Positions 1-4,899 are shown, counted from the first letter of the stretch. The stretch is 5,540 bases of DNA from Bacillus pseudomycoides DSM 12442 (GCF_000161455.1 NZ_CM000745.1:5514369-5519908), one strand, 5' to 3'. Notes: a model not told the origin generated them from the sequence alone. Program-made: numbers and translations.

Positions 1-211
1 GTTGCTATGTAGAAACTTAAAACCAATTTTGTACAAATATGATACTTTTGTGATTCGAGATCCCTTTTGAATTAACTGAATATTAAGAAAGTTTAAACCG
101 ACATAATGTTACTTGCAACTTTACTAAACTCCTATTTAGTGTAATTTGCTCCTTTCTTAGTGGTCCTACCAGTTATGTTATTTATTAAAACATTAAATTC
201 CCGCTGCGTAT

Positions 212-244
212 ATAGTAAAATTTTGTCGTAAATAGTAGAATTTT
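212..244. repeat. Short direct repeat, 20-bp period
   Basis: ATAGTAAAATTTT at 212-224 and ATAGTAGAATTTT at 232-244 match at 12 of 13 positions and start exactly 20 bp apart, about two helical turns. This spacing could suit a dimeric DNA-binding protein, but the motif is AT-rich and no gene or promoter adjoins it, so chance is a real alternative. Confidence 0.3.
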
Positions 245-337
245 ATCTTATGTATTCGATAATTTTATTGTTACATACTTAATATGAGCGAGGGGATATT
301 ATACTAATAAAATTAATGATGAATGCTATTGTAGTAA

Positions 338-352
338 TTATAATGATTACAA
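338..352. promoter_or_regulatory. PerR/Fur-family-like operator (orphan)
   Basis: TTATAATGATTACAA is a 7-1-7 inverted repeat. It matches the remembered Bacillus PerR box TTATAATnATTATAA at all positions but one, where T is replaced by C. The symmetry extends outward, with 10 of 12 pairs matching over 329-352. Fur and Zur boxes share this 7-1-7 layout, so PerR is only the closest fit. No intact gene follows: the nearest plus-strand ATG (about 366) runs into a stop after two codons. If the box is real, its target gene has been lost. Confidence 0.3.
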
Positions 353-457
353 CTTATTATATCCAATGAAAAAATAACTATATTAATTTAGAGGGGGTTA
401 GTTTTTATTTTAGAAAAATACTTATAGAATAATTTAATGGTATTACTTATATTTTTT

Positions 458-487
458 TACCTTTATTTAGGTATGCATAATTGCATA
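458..487. repeat. Two adjacent short inverted repeats
   Basis: TACCT (458-462) and AGGTA (469-473) are separated by 6 nt. TATGCA (472-477) and TGCATA (482-487) are separated by TAAT. The two palindromes share bases 472-473. There is no T-run to make a terminator and no nearby gene. They could be operators, or chance in AT-rich DNA. Confidence 0.25.
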
Positions 488-574
488 AAATGTAGATATA
501 TCAAGTAATATATGTTATATTATTAAGTTTTATGGAATAATTCCCGATATTACTATTAATAAATACTTAATTTA

Positions 575-649
575 TCACGCTCTTTGATTTACCATATTAT
601 TCAAAAACATCTTTATATAGTCATAAAAAACCTCTGAAATACAATTCAT
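575..649 (-). CDS. Possible 24-residue peptide, unknown
   Basis: A minus-strand frame starts at ATG 649-647, five bases after a good SD (GAGGTGG, plus-strand complement at 655-661), and stops at TGA 577-575. The predicted peptide begins MNCISEVFYDYIKMF and is mildly hydrophobic without a clear membrane helix. I recognise no family. It starts just beyond the point where similarity to the IS6 transposase ends, so it may be the first codons of a gene cut by the rearrangement, or a chance frame behind an SD-like sequence. Only the SD and start geometry support it. Confidence 0.18.
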   Translation of the reverse strand: MNCISEVFYDYIKMFLNNMVNQRA

Positions 650-662
650 TCCAACCACCTCA

Positions 663-980
663 ATACTTAACATGAAAATAATAAAATGGATTCTTATCCA
701 TCCGTTATAACAAGAAGTTTTAAAACATGAAAAGGCCGCAAAGCTTTCTTGAAAAAGCGCTTTGCAGCCTTCTGGTTTCTTGTTTTGCTTAGGAAAAAAT
801 CGATTGTGTTTCCTTTCAAATCAACACCACGATATAAATATATCCATTGCTTTTTTACTTTGATATATGTTTCATTGACTCTTCAAGAGTGATTAGTTTG
901 GGGCGACGTCAGATTCGTTTCTCCAATTTAGAAACATACTGATGAACGCAACGCATAATCGTTTTATGAGAGATGGATAA
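663..980 (-). pseudogene. IS6/IS240-type DDE transposase remnant
   Basis: Reading the minus strand from 980, a helix-turn-helix piece LSISHKTIMRCVHQYV followed by SKLEKRI ends at a TGA (911-909). After a frame change comes the catalytic core: NHS, stop (885-883), RVNETYIKVKKQW, then YLYRGVDLKGNTIDFFLSKT and KAAKRFFKKALRPF, reaching VITD and a stop at 696-694. A further shift restores DKNPF down to the TGA at 662-660. These are the typical IS6-family blocks in order. The frame has at least two shifts and two internal stops. In the block normally read as VDET, the first catalytic Asp is Asn (codon at 876-874). The second Asp survives, while the Glu region is missing. The gene cannot make an active transposase; it may once have shaped the locus by IS-mediated deletion. 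Confidence 0.85.
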
Positions 981-1070
981 GCACTTTTTCCAGGGCAATC
1001 ACGTACCCTTTCTAGAGTAATAGGATCAGTATGTCAAAGTTTTAGAGATTACTTACACGTATATTGAAGT

Positions 1071-1086
1071 TTTTGCACCAGAACCC
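1071..1086 (-). repeat. Retained terminal inverted repeat of the IS6-type element
   Basis: The minus strand reads GGGTTCTGGTGCAAAA, which resembles the conserved GGTTCTGTTGCAAA-type ends of the family. The adjoining eight bases, GATATCAA (1087-1094), would be one target-site copy. Its partner is not found because the other end is deleted. Confidence 0.65.
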
Positions 1087-1096
1087 GATATCAAGC

Positions 1097-2326
1097 TTAT
1101 ATTACAGTATATTTTTCACGGTATTGTCTAGGAGTCATGTTTGTGGATTTTTTGAAAACCCTTGTAAAATAACTTTGATCATTAAAGTTAAGCCAAGCAT
1201 AAATATCTGATAATGGATATGTAGTAAGTGTTAATAATCTTTTTGCTTCTTCCACTCGTTCCCTTTGAATATATTCACTTAAAGGAACCCCTACTTCTTT
1301 TTTAAATAATTTAGATAAATAACTTGGAGAAATATCCAAGTAACTAGCGAGTTCATTGAGAGATATTCCACCGTAAATATTTTTGTTAATATGATTTATA
1401 CATGTAGTAACCGCATTTGAAAAATTTTGCGTATTATATTCTTTCACACGATCTGCAAAAGTACATAAAGCATCTTCTACTAATCGCTTAATAGCGTGCG
1501 CATTATCTAGTTGTTCTATGGTGTGTATATATAAATAATTAAGAGCATAAGCAACACCTGCTGGAAGTTTACCCTCTATCGCGTATCGGGTAGCTAGGGT
1601 AATCGCAATAATACCATTACTTTTTCGATTTCTGAGAGCATCATCTGTTAACATAAGTCCATTATCTTCTTGTGAAACTGAACGCTTATATTGTATTAAT
1701 TTTTTTTTATTGCCCTCTTTGATTGTTGAAAAAAATTTATGTATATGTGGTAGGTTGGGGTTTTCAAAATCATTTTGTCGGCGTTTAAAAATATATAAAT
1801 CAGGTTTCACGATTTTATAGTGAGCATCTTCTAGCACTTTGTTTTTTTCCAAAACAATACCTACATCTAACTTTTCATTGAAAATCATGTAATGTAATAA
1901 AATTCCTATATCAATTAAAGTAGTTTTTTTAATCTTAGGTAGGCACTGACAATAGGCTAGTCCTTCTTGAATTTTATCATTTGAGCTGAATTTTTTCCGA
2001 AGCATAATGGCCATATCATTTGATACCTTTGGATGTGCAGTGGGACCGATTATAATAGTTCCTTTTATATAATCATGATTTGTAATATGAATTAGGACGA
2101 AATTTTCAAGATAACTGTTACCCCTGAAAAGTGGAAAGTTATAGGGATCATTTTCTTGATAAATCTCACTAAGATGTTCTTCTTTAGAAGGATAAAAAGG
2201 ACTACAAACATCATCAGAAGTAGAATAAAATAAGTTTTTTTTGTCTGTAGATAAAATGTGAACAGGTACATTAAAGGTTTTATGTACGAGATCACACAAG
2301 TATTGTATGTCGATGGAATTATTCAT
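1097..2326 (-). CDS. AraC-family transcriptional regulator with a large sensor half
   Basis: The 409-residue protein has its DNA-binding part at the C terminus, about residues 305-405. The first helix-turn-helix is ISLNELASYLDISPSYLSKL (321-340) followed by FKKEVG. The second spans about 370-404 and includes FNDQSYFTRVFKK and MTPRQYRE. The N-terminal 300 residues have no membrane segment, so a cytosolic protein sensing a ligand or partner is likely. A block at 231-271 (RNRKSNGIIAITLATRYAI, then EGKLP and YLYIHTIEQL) resembles long YesN-like AraC regulators of Firmicutes. In the second helix-turn-helix the usual IAxxxGF is IYAWLNF, with Ala to Tyr and Gly to Asn changes that might alter DNA contact. 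The ATG is supported by AGGAG six bases upstream (2337-2333). The gene has its own promoter with repeats beside it. No target operon lies in the window, and its ligand is unknown. Confidence 0.88.
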   Translation of the reverse strand: MNNSIDIQYLCDLVHKTFNVPVHILSTDKKNLFYSTSDDVCSPFYPSKEEHLSEIYQENDPYNFPLFRGNSYLENFVLIHITNHDYIKGTIIIGPTAHPKVSNDMAIMLRKKFSSNDKIQEGLAYCQCLPKIKKTTLIDIGILLHYMIFNEKLDVGIVLEKNKVLEDAHYKIVKPDLYIFKRRQNDFENPNLPHIHKFFSTIKEGNKKKLIQYKRSVSQEDNGLMLTDDALRNRKSNGIIAITLATRYAIEGKLPAGVAYALNYLYIHTIEQLDNAHAIKRLVEDALCTFADRVKEYNTQNFSNAVTTCINHINKNIYGGISLNELASYLDISPSYLSKLFKKEVGVPLSEYIQRERVEEAKRLLTLTTYPLSDIYAWLNFNDQSYFTRVFKKSTNMTPRQYREKYTVI

Positions 2327-2375
2327 TATTTTCTCCTGTTAATTAGATTAAATGATACATTTTCGTATAGTTCTT

Positions 2376-2404
2376 GTATAAACTCATAAATTAATTTCCG
2401 TCAA
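2376..2404 (-). promoter_or_regulatory. Sigma-A-type promoter of the araC-type gene
   Basis: On the minus strand TTGACG (2404-2399) is followed after 17 bp by TTATAC (2381-2376); TATACA one base on is an alternative -10. The start point would be near 2369, leaving a leader of about 40 bases before the ATG. The strong -35 suggests appreciable basal activity. Confidence 0.65.
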
Positions 2405-2462
2405 GTATAATTCACGAAAAAAAACAATATAAAATATCAAAATAGTATAATTCACGAAAAAA
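2404..2462. repeat. Pair of identical 19-bp direct repeats, likely operator
   Basis: AGTATAATTCACGAAAAAA occurs at 2404-2422 and again, without mismatch, at 2444-2462. The start-to-start distance is exactly 40 bp, about four helical turns. The first copy overlaps the outermost base of the -35 box of the araC-type gene and the second lies 40 bp further upstream. Direct repeats abutting a -35 are a usual binding layout for AraC-type activators, so autoregulation by the neighbouring regulator is a reasonable inference. Binding by another protein is possible. Confidence 0.6.
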
Positions 2463-2637
2463 TGTTACCATATTTTCTTATGAAAAGCATATATTATTTA
2501 TTTATAATTGTAACTTTGAAATAGAGTTTGATCAAAAACACCTCGTAATCCCAAGTTTTACGCTAAATAAAAAGAATCCATTTTGAAAAAAGAATGATCA
2601 AAATAGATAGGTATAATTTTGTAGAGGAGTTATTTTT

Positions 2638-2706
2638 TTGAAAAAGTTTAATGGTTATTGTGATTATTGCTCAATTAAAACACTCGTTTGTGGAACAAGA
2701 TTATAA
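2638..2706 (+). CDS. Possible 22-residue cysteine-bearing peptide
   Basis: A TTG start (2638-2640) lies eight bases after GAGGAG (2624-2629), a very good SD, and the frame runs to TAA at 2704-2706. The peptide begins MKKFNGYCDYCSIKTLVCG. It carries a CxxC pair (C8, C11) and a third Cys (C18), suggesting metal binding or a zinc-ribbon fragment. A TATAAT at 2612-2617 lies too close to the SD to be a normal promoter, and no good -35 is seen. I recognise no family. The frame converges on the integrase gene and ends inside its terminator. It may be real, or the remnant of a longer gene. Confidence 0.25.
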   Translation: MKKFNGYCDYCSIKTLVCGTRL

Positions 2707-2731
2707 AAAGCACCTAAAATAAATTAGATGC
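2705..2731 (-). terminator. Rho-independent terminator of the short integrase gene
   Basis: On the minus strand GCATCTAA (2731-2724) pairs with TTAGGTGC (2717-2710) across the loop TTTATT, including one G-U pair, and is followed by TTTTT (2709-2705). The integrase stop codon TAA (2726-2724) is part of the stem. On the plus strand the pair becomes a C-A mismatch and there is no T-run, so it acts in one direction. Confidence 0.7.
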
Positions 2732-3296
2732 GAAATGTATCAATGATATTATCTTTTTCTTCTTTATTGATTCCAATATATCTTAATGTGATTTGTGGCG
2801 TACTATGATTCAGGATTTCTTGTAGCATAGCAATATCTTTTGTTTGCTTGTAAAACCAATATCCAAATGTTTTACGCATAGTATGAGTACCTAATGATTC
2901 TACTCCGGCAAAATCTCCGGCTTTTTGTAACTTTCGATAGGCTTGAATTTTACTAATGGGTTTATCACCTTTTCGAGAAGGAAATAACCAGGTACTTTTT
3001 AGATTTTCAGCGTATGGAAATACTTCCTCAAAAATAGATGTAATATTTATGATACGTTCCTTTTTTGTTTTTCCTTCTTTAACTTTAAATTCTTTCCGTT
3101 TTTTTCGCTTTAATTTTAAAATCTCATTCGTTTCCATTTTAAGTAAGTCACTTACACGTAATCCAGTATTAATCCCAAGTAGGAATAAAATATAATCACG
3201 ATCTGAACAATGACGTTTAAGAGACCATTTCATATCTTCGAGCTGTTCTTTGCTCCGAATTGGTTGTACATCAATTAAATGTTGCTTTTTATCCAT
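2724..3296 (-). CDS. Short tyrosine recombinase/integrase (catalytic domain only)
   Basis: This 190-residue protein is a tyrosine recombinase that would cut and rejoin DNA through a covalent phosphotyrosine link. All active-site residues can be placed: R47 (NTGLRVSDLL), K76 (GKTKKER), H138 and R141 (HTMRKTF), H164 (LNHSTPQITLRY) and nucleophile Y173. The usual N-terminal core-binding (SAM-like) domain of XerC/D or phage integrases (about 100 residues) is absent: the catalytic fold begins almost at once. In size it resembles the short FimB/FimE recombinases, although that is not evidence of the same task. The ATG is preceded by a weak SD (AAAGGG, 12 bases away); no better in-frame start was seen. 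It has its own promoter and terminator, so it is a single-gene unit, divergent from the larger recombinase. The lysine-rich stretch at 61-80 could aid DNA contact. Confidence 0.88.
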   Translation of the reverse strand: MDKKQHLIDVQPIRSKEQLEDMKWSLKRHCSDRDYILFLLGINTGLRVSDLLKMETNEILKLKRKKRKEFKVKEGKTKKERIINITSIFEEVFPYAENLKSTWLFPSRKGDKPISKIQAYRKLQKAGDFAGVESLGTHTMRKTFGYWFYKQTKDIAMLQEILNHSTPQITLRYIGINKEEKDNIIDTFRI

Positions 3297-3354
3297 CTGC
3301 TTTTCAATCCCTTTATTTTCAGTGATTTGAATGTATACTTTTTCGTAATTTTTT

Positions 3355-3384
3355 ATAATATCAATGAAATTAGATGGAAGTCAA
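3355..3384 (-). promoter_or_regulatory. Extended -10 promoter of the short integrase gene
   Basis: On the minus strand TTGACT (3384-3379) is followed after 18 bp by TATTAT (3360-3355), with TG one base upstream of the -10 (TGATATTAT). The start would fall near 3348, giving a leader of about 50 bases. The large palindrome at 3394-3437 begins 10 bp upstream of the -35. Confidence 0.65.
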
Positions 3385-3393
3385 TGTTTAAGG

Positions 3394-3437
3394 GAAAACG
3401 AAAGTAAACTTTCTGCTAAAAGTTTACTTTCGTTTTC
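3394..3437. repeat. Perfect 19-bp inverted repeat with 6-nt centre
   Basis: GAAAACGAAAGTAAACTTT (3394-3412) and AAAGTTTACTTTCGTTTTC (3419-3437) are exact reverse complements separated by CTGCTA. As RNA this is a 19-bp hairpin bordered by A4 and T4, so it could be a weak bidirectional terminator, but no long T-run follows on either strand. As DNA, two symmetric arms around a 6-bp centre are the layout of an Xer/dif-type crossover site, and it lies between two tyrosine recombinase genes, just upstream of the promoter of one. A binding site for either recombinase, or for a regulator, is equally possible. Confidence 0.7.
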
Positions 3438-3499
3438 AAAAACATTTACAACTAATTTTGTGATAAATTTCTCAATATAGATATAACTGTTATTCATGG

Positions 3500-3598
3500 T
3501 TGTAATATTAAAAATTAACAAAAGATATAATATGATAAAAATAAGGTGGTTAGTTCCTTTCCTAAAAGAAGATTGAGATCAGTCAATCTTCTTTTTTT
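3500..3598 (+). ncRNA. Possible short transcript ending at a strong terminator
   Basis: TTGTAA (3500-3505) stands 18 bp from GATATA (3524-3529), and a perfect TATAAT lies at 3526-3531. Transcription from near 3538 would reach the terminator at 3564-3598 and give an RNA of about 60 nt. It would contain AAGGTGG (3543-3549), which is SD-like, with no ATG at a usable distance after it. No protein-coding gene on the plus strand explains the terminator. A small regulatory RNA or an abandoned leader are both possible; the promoter is imperfect. Confidence 0.25.
3564..3598 (+). terminator. Rho-independent terminator, plus strand
   Basis: AAAAGAAGATTGA (3564-3576) pairs over 13 bp with TCAATCTTCTTTT (3583-3595), loop GATCAG. 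The run TTTTTTT covers 3592-3598. It would stop plus-strand transcripts entering from the left and shield the recombinase promoter downstream. Confidence 0.75.
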
Positions 3599-3642
3599 AT
3601 TCATAAAATGTTTTTTTAAAATATTTAAGTATGTTATGTGTG

Positions 3643-3692
3643 AATTTGGAAGAGCATACAGACGTTCAGCTAACTTCCAAATTTGATATACT
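3643..3692 (+). promoter_or_regulatory. Promoter of the long recombinase gene with overlapping inverted repeat
   Basis: AATTTGGAAG (3643-3652) and CTTCCAAATT (3674-3683) are exact reverse complements separated by 21 nt. The right arm ends immediately before an extended -10, TGATATACT (3684-3692). No good -35 is present (GTTCAG at 3664-3669 would be spaced 17 bp from the -10), so the promoter leans on the extended -10 or needs help. A protein bound to the repeat would cover the -35 region, which fits autoregulation by the recombinase or control by another factor. The predicted start, near 3699, leaves about 20 bases before the ATG. Confidence 0.5.
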
Positions 3693-3719
3693 AAAAGAAA
3701 AAAATAGGATGATAAGGCT

Positions 3720-4664
3720 ATGCCAACAAAGGAATTCCAAGACACAGTACAGCATTTTGCTTCTTTCTTACTAGATAAAGGAAGAAAACCTTCCACAATT
3801 AAACGGTATGTTTATGATATTGAAGATTTTGGTCAATGGTTGCAAAAATCTAAAAAACTCCCTACATGCAATATATGGACGACACTTGATAAAAAGGATT
3901 ATGAAGCGTATTTTTACGATCTAAAGAAGAAACGACAGTACTCTGACAAAACAATGCATCGTGTTTATATTGTCTTAAATAGACTATATCAGTATTTAAA
4001 ACTGCCAAATCCGTTAGAGGGCATGCAACTTAGTATTCAACCGAACCGTGCGTTACGTGATGAAGATTTTATTACAAAGGAGGAAGAGAAAACTTTAAAG
4101 TCCATTTTAAGTTCATTAGAAGGATTAACAGAAAAACAACGTTCTGTTCGTCCGTTACTTATGGATCGTAACATTTCAATTGTGCATTTGCTCATTCATA
4201 ATGGATTATCCTTACAAGAACTTGTCGGTTTACAGATGAAGTACATCCATTTTGAAAACAATACGATCTCAGTACCAGGAATAGTGGGTATAGAAAGAAC
4301 GATTTTTTTAACTGAAGACGATAAAAAGCGCTTATTTAACTATTACAAAACCATTCCTGAACCTGTTCGTCCAAGATACCATAGCAATGATCCATTGTTT
4401 GTAGCCTTTGATTTTACTCGGAAAACTTATCATTGGTCATATGAAAATGATGCGCCTAAAGCTCTAACAGAAATTGCCGTCCAAAAAATGATTCGAATTG
4501 AAGTTAAAAGAGCGAATTTACGAAAAGGAATTTCAGCACAACATCTTCGAAATACCTTCATTTTACGGCTGATTGAACATGGAATTTTAGAGGAACAAAT
4601 TATAAAACAGGTAGGTTTTAAATCTAAACTTTCGTTAAAAAGATATTATGATTTCATCGATTAA
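3720..4664 (+). CDS. XerC/D-like tyrosine recombinase with degenerate active site
   Basis: The 314-residue protein has the full two-domain plan: a SAM-like core-binding domain at about 5-100 (KPSTIKRYVYDIEDFGQWL, then RVYIVLNRLYQYL) and a catalytic domain at about 115-312. Its key boxes align without gaps to remembered E. coli XerD: NGLSLQELVGLQ at 161-172 and QHLRNTF at 274-280. At the six active-site positions the Box I Arg is S164, the beta-hairpin Lys is I188, the first His is Q274 and the second His/Trp is F300. Only R277 and the nucleophile Y309 (with Y310 beside it) remain. Known relatives with such losses, such as streptococcal XerD-like proteins, are thought to be poor or inactive enzymes. 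DNA binding may be retained. The ATG has AGGA at 3706-3709, 10 bases upstream. A 55-codon gene follows 20 bases later. The frame is otherwise intact, arguing for selection and not decay. Confidence 0.88.
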   Translation: MPTKEFQDTVQHFASFLLDKGRKPSTIKRYVYDIEDFGQWLQKSKKLPTCNIWTTLDKKDYEAYFYDLKKKRQYSDKTMHRVYIVLNRLYQYLKLPNPLEGMQLSIQPNRALRDEDFITKEEEKTLKSILSSLEGLTEKQRSVRPLLMDRNISIVHLLIHNGLSLQELVGLQMKYIHFENNTISVPGIVGIERTIFLTEDDKKRLFNYYKTIPEPVRPRYHSNDPLFVAFDFTRKTYHWSYENDAPKALTEIAVQKMIRIEVKRANLRKGISAQHLRNTFILRLIEHGILEEQIIKQVGFKSKLSLKRYYDFID

Positions 4665-4684
4665 AAATAACGGAGGAAGATAGT

Positions 4685-4852
4685 GTGAAGGAAAATAAAA
4701 AACAAGAGCTACAGTATATAAGAGTGTATACATTAAGGGATAAAAGTACAAAATCCATTAAAGTTGCGTCCTGGCGAACTTTTAAAGATGAAATGAGAGT
4801 TCTAGGTCTAAAAGAATCGGATATTTTTCAAATTCAGTTAATAGCAAAGTAA
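4685..4852 (+). CDS. Small hypothetical protein, 55 residues
   Basis: The frame starts at GTG 4685-4687, eight bases after a strong GGAGG (4672-4676), and stops at TAA 4850-4852. The product starts VKENKKQELQYIRVYTLRD. It is soluble, rich in Lys and Gln, with a predicted beta-like middle (SIKVASWRTF) and a short helix-like end (KDEMRVLGLKESDIF). There is no signal peptide, membrane segment or cysteine. I recognise no family. The gene begins 20 bases after the degenerate recombinase stop with no promoter or terminator between, so they are very likely cotranscribed. A partner or accessory role to the recombinase is an inference from position only. An ATG 38 codons downstream would leave only a stub, so the GTG is preferred. 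Confidence 0.6.
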   Translation: MKENKKQELQYIRVYTLRDKSTKSIKVASWRTFKDEMRVLGLKESDIFQIQLIAK

Positions 4853-4899
4853 AATAACCCCCAAAATGAGATGCAGGTTTTTCGTTTGTTTTGGAGAAT

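Larger units (their letters stand above)
1..574. other. AT-rich stretch without a convincing gene
   Basis: No frame here combines a start codon, a ribosome binding site and a useful length. Frames on both strands are broken by stops every few tens of codons. One minus-strand frame is open for about 36 codons up to the left edge (roughly 117 down to 1), but it has no start or SD and cannot be judged. What can be seen is small-scale structure: a 6-bp hairpin ACTAAA/TTTAGT at 123-140, a 13-bp direct repeat at 212-244, a PerR/Fur-like box at 338-352, two short inverted repeats at 458-487 and a 7-3-7 AT palindrome at 506-522. An SD-like GAGGGGG near 392-398 is not followed by any start codon. The stretch reads as decayed or regulatory DNA next to a dead IS. 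Confidence 0.6.
662..1086 (-). mobile_element. Truncated IS6-family (IS240-like) insertion sequence
   Basis: One end of an IS is present. On the minus strand the sequence starting at 1086 reads GGGTTCTGGTGCAAAA, the form of terminus expected for IS6-family elements of Gram-positive bacteria (GGTTCTGnTGCAAA). It is followed in the right orientation by a decayed IS6-type transposase. Recognisable sequence ends near 662, so about 425 bp remain of an element that is usually about 800-860 bp. No matching second terminus is visible at the other side, so the transposase C-terminal half, the second repeat and one target-site copy have been lost. The retained end stops ten bases short of the stop codon of the araC-type gene. 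Confidence 0.8.

Noticed and set aside
1..117. Minus-strand frame open for about 36 codons to the left edge
   Set aside because: No start codon, SD or recognisable motif in the visible part; cannot be separated from chance.
506..522. TAATATA-TGT-TATATTA palindrome
   Set aside because: Pure A/T arms in a very AT-rich stretch and no adjacent gene; chance is sufficient.
733..771. Terminator-like hairpin (AAGGC/GCAAAGC with GCTTTGC/GCCTT)
   Set aside because: It falls within the transposase remnant and arises from the repeated codons for AAKRFFKKALRP; no T-run follows.
1087..1100. GATATCAAGCTTAT looks like a cloning-vector polylinker (EcoRV-HindIII)
   Set aside because: It joins a natural IS terminus to the natural end of the araC-type gene and does not continue as vector on either side, so coincidence is more likely than a cloning artefact.
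2092..2295. Hydrophobic 67-codon minus-strand frame
   Set aside because: It lies wholly inside the araC-type gene in another frame; its Phe/Leu-rich look comes from AT-rich codons.
2956..3195. 79-codon plus-strand frame
   Set aside because: Antisense to the short integrase, which has all its catalytic motifs; no SD.
3381..3497. Minus-strand 38-codon frame starting ATG at 3497 and running through the 19-bp palindrome
   Set aside because: The peptide composition is plausible, but there is no SD before the ATG, and the frame overlaps the -35 of the integrase promoter.
3546..3686. Plus-strand frame from a GTG at 3546 through the terminator
   Set aside because: It would be translated across a strong terminator and an operator-like repeat, with no SD in front.
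3515..3796. Minus-strand 93-codon open frame across the recombinase gap
   Set aside because: It starts at a GTG with no SD, overlaps the recombinase start antisense, and its codons are those forced by the terminator stem and inverted repeat. It is a shadow.
4861..4894. CCAAAA / TTTTGG hairpin after the 55-codon gene as a terminator
   Set aside because: Only 6 bp with a 22-nt loop and no T-run; too weak to call.
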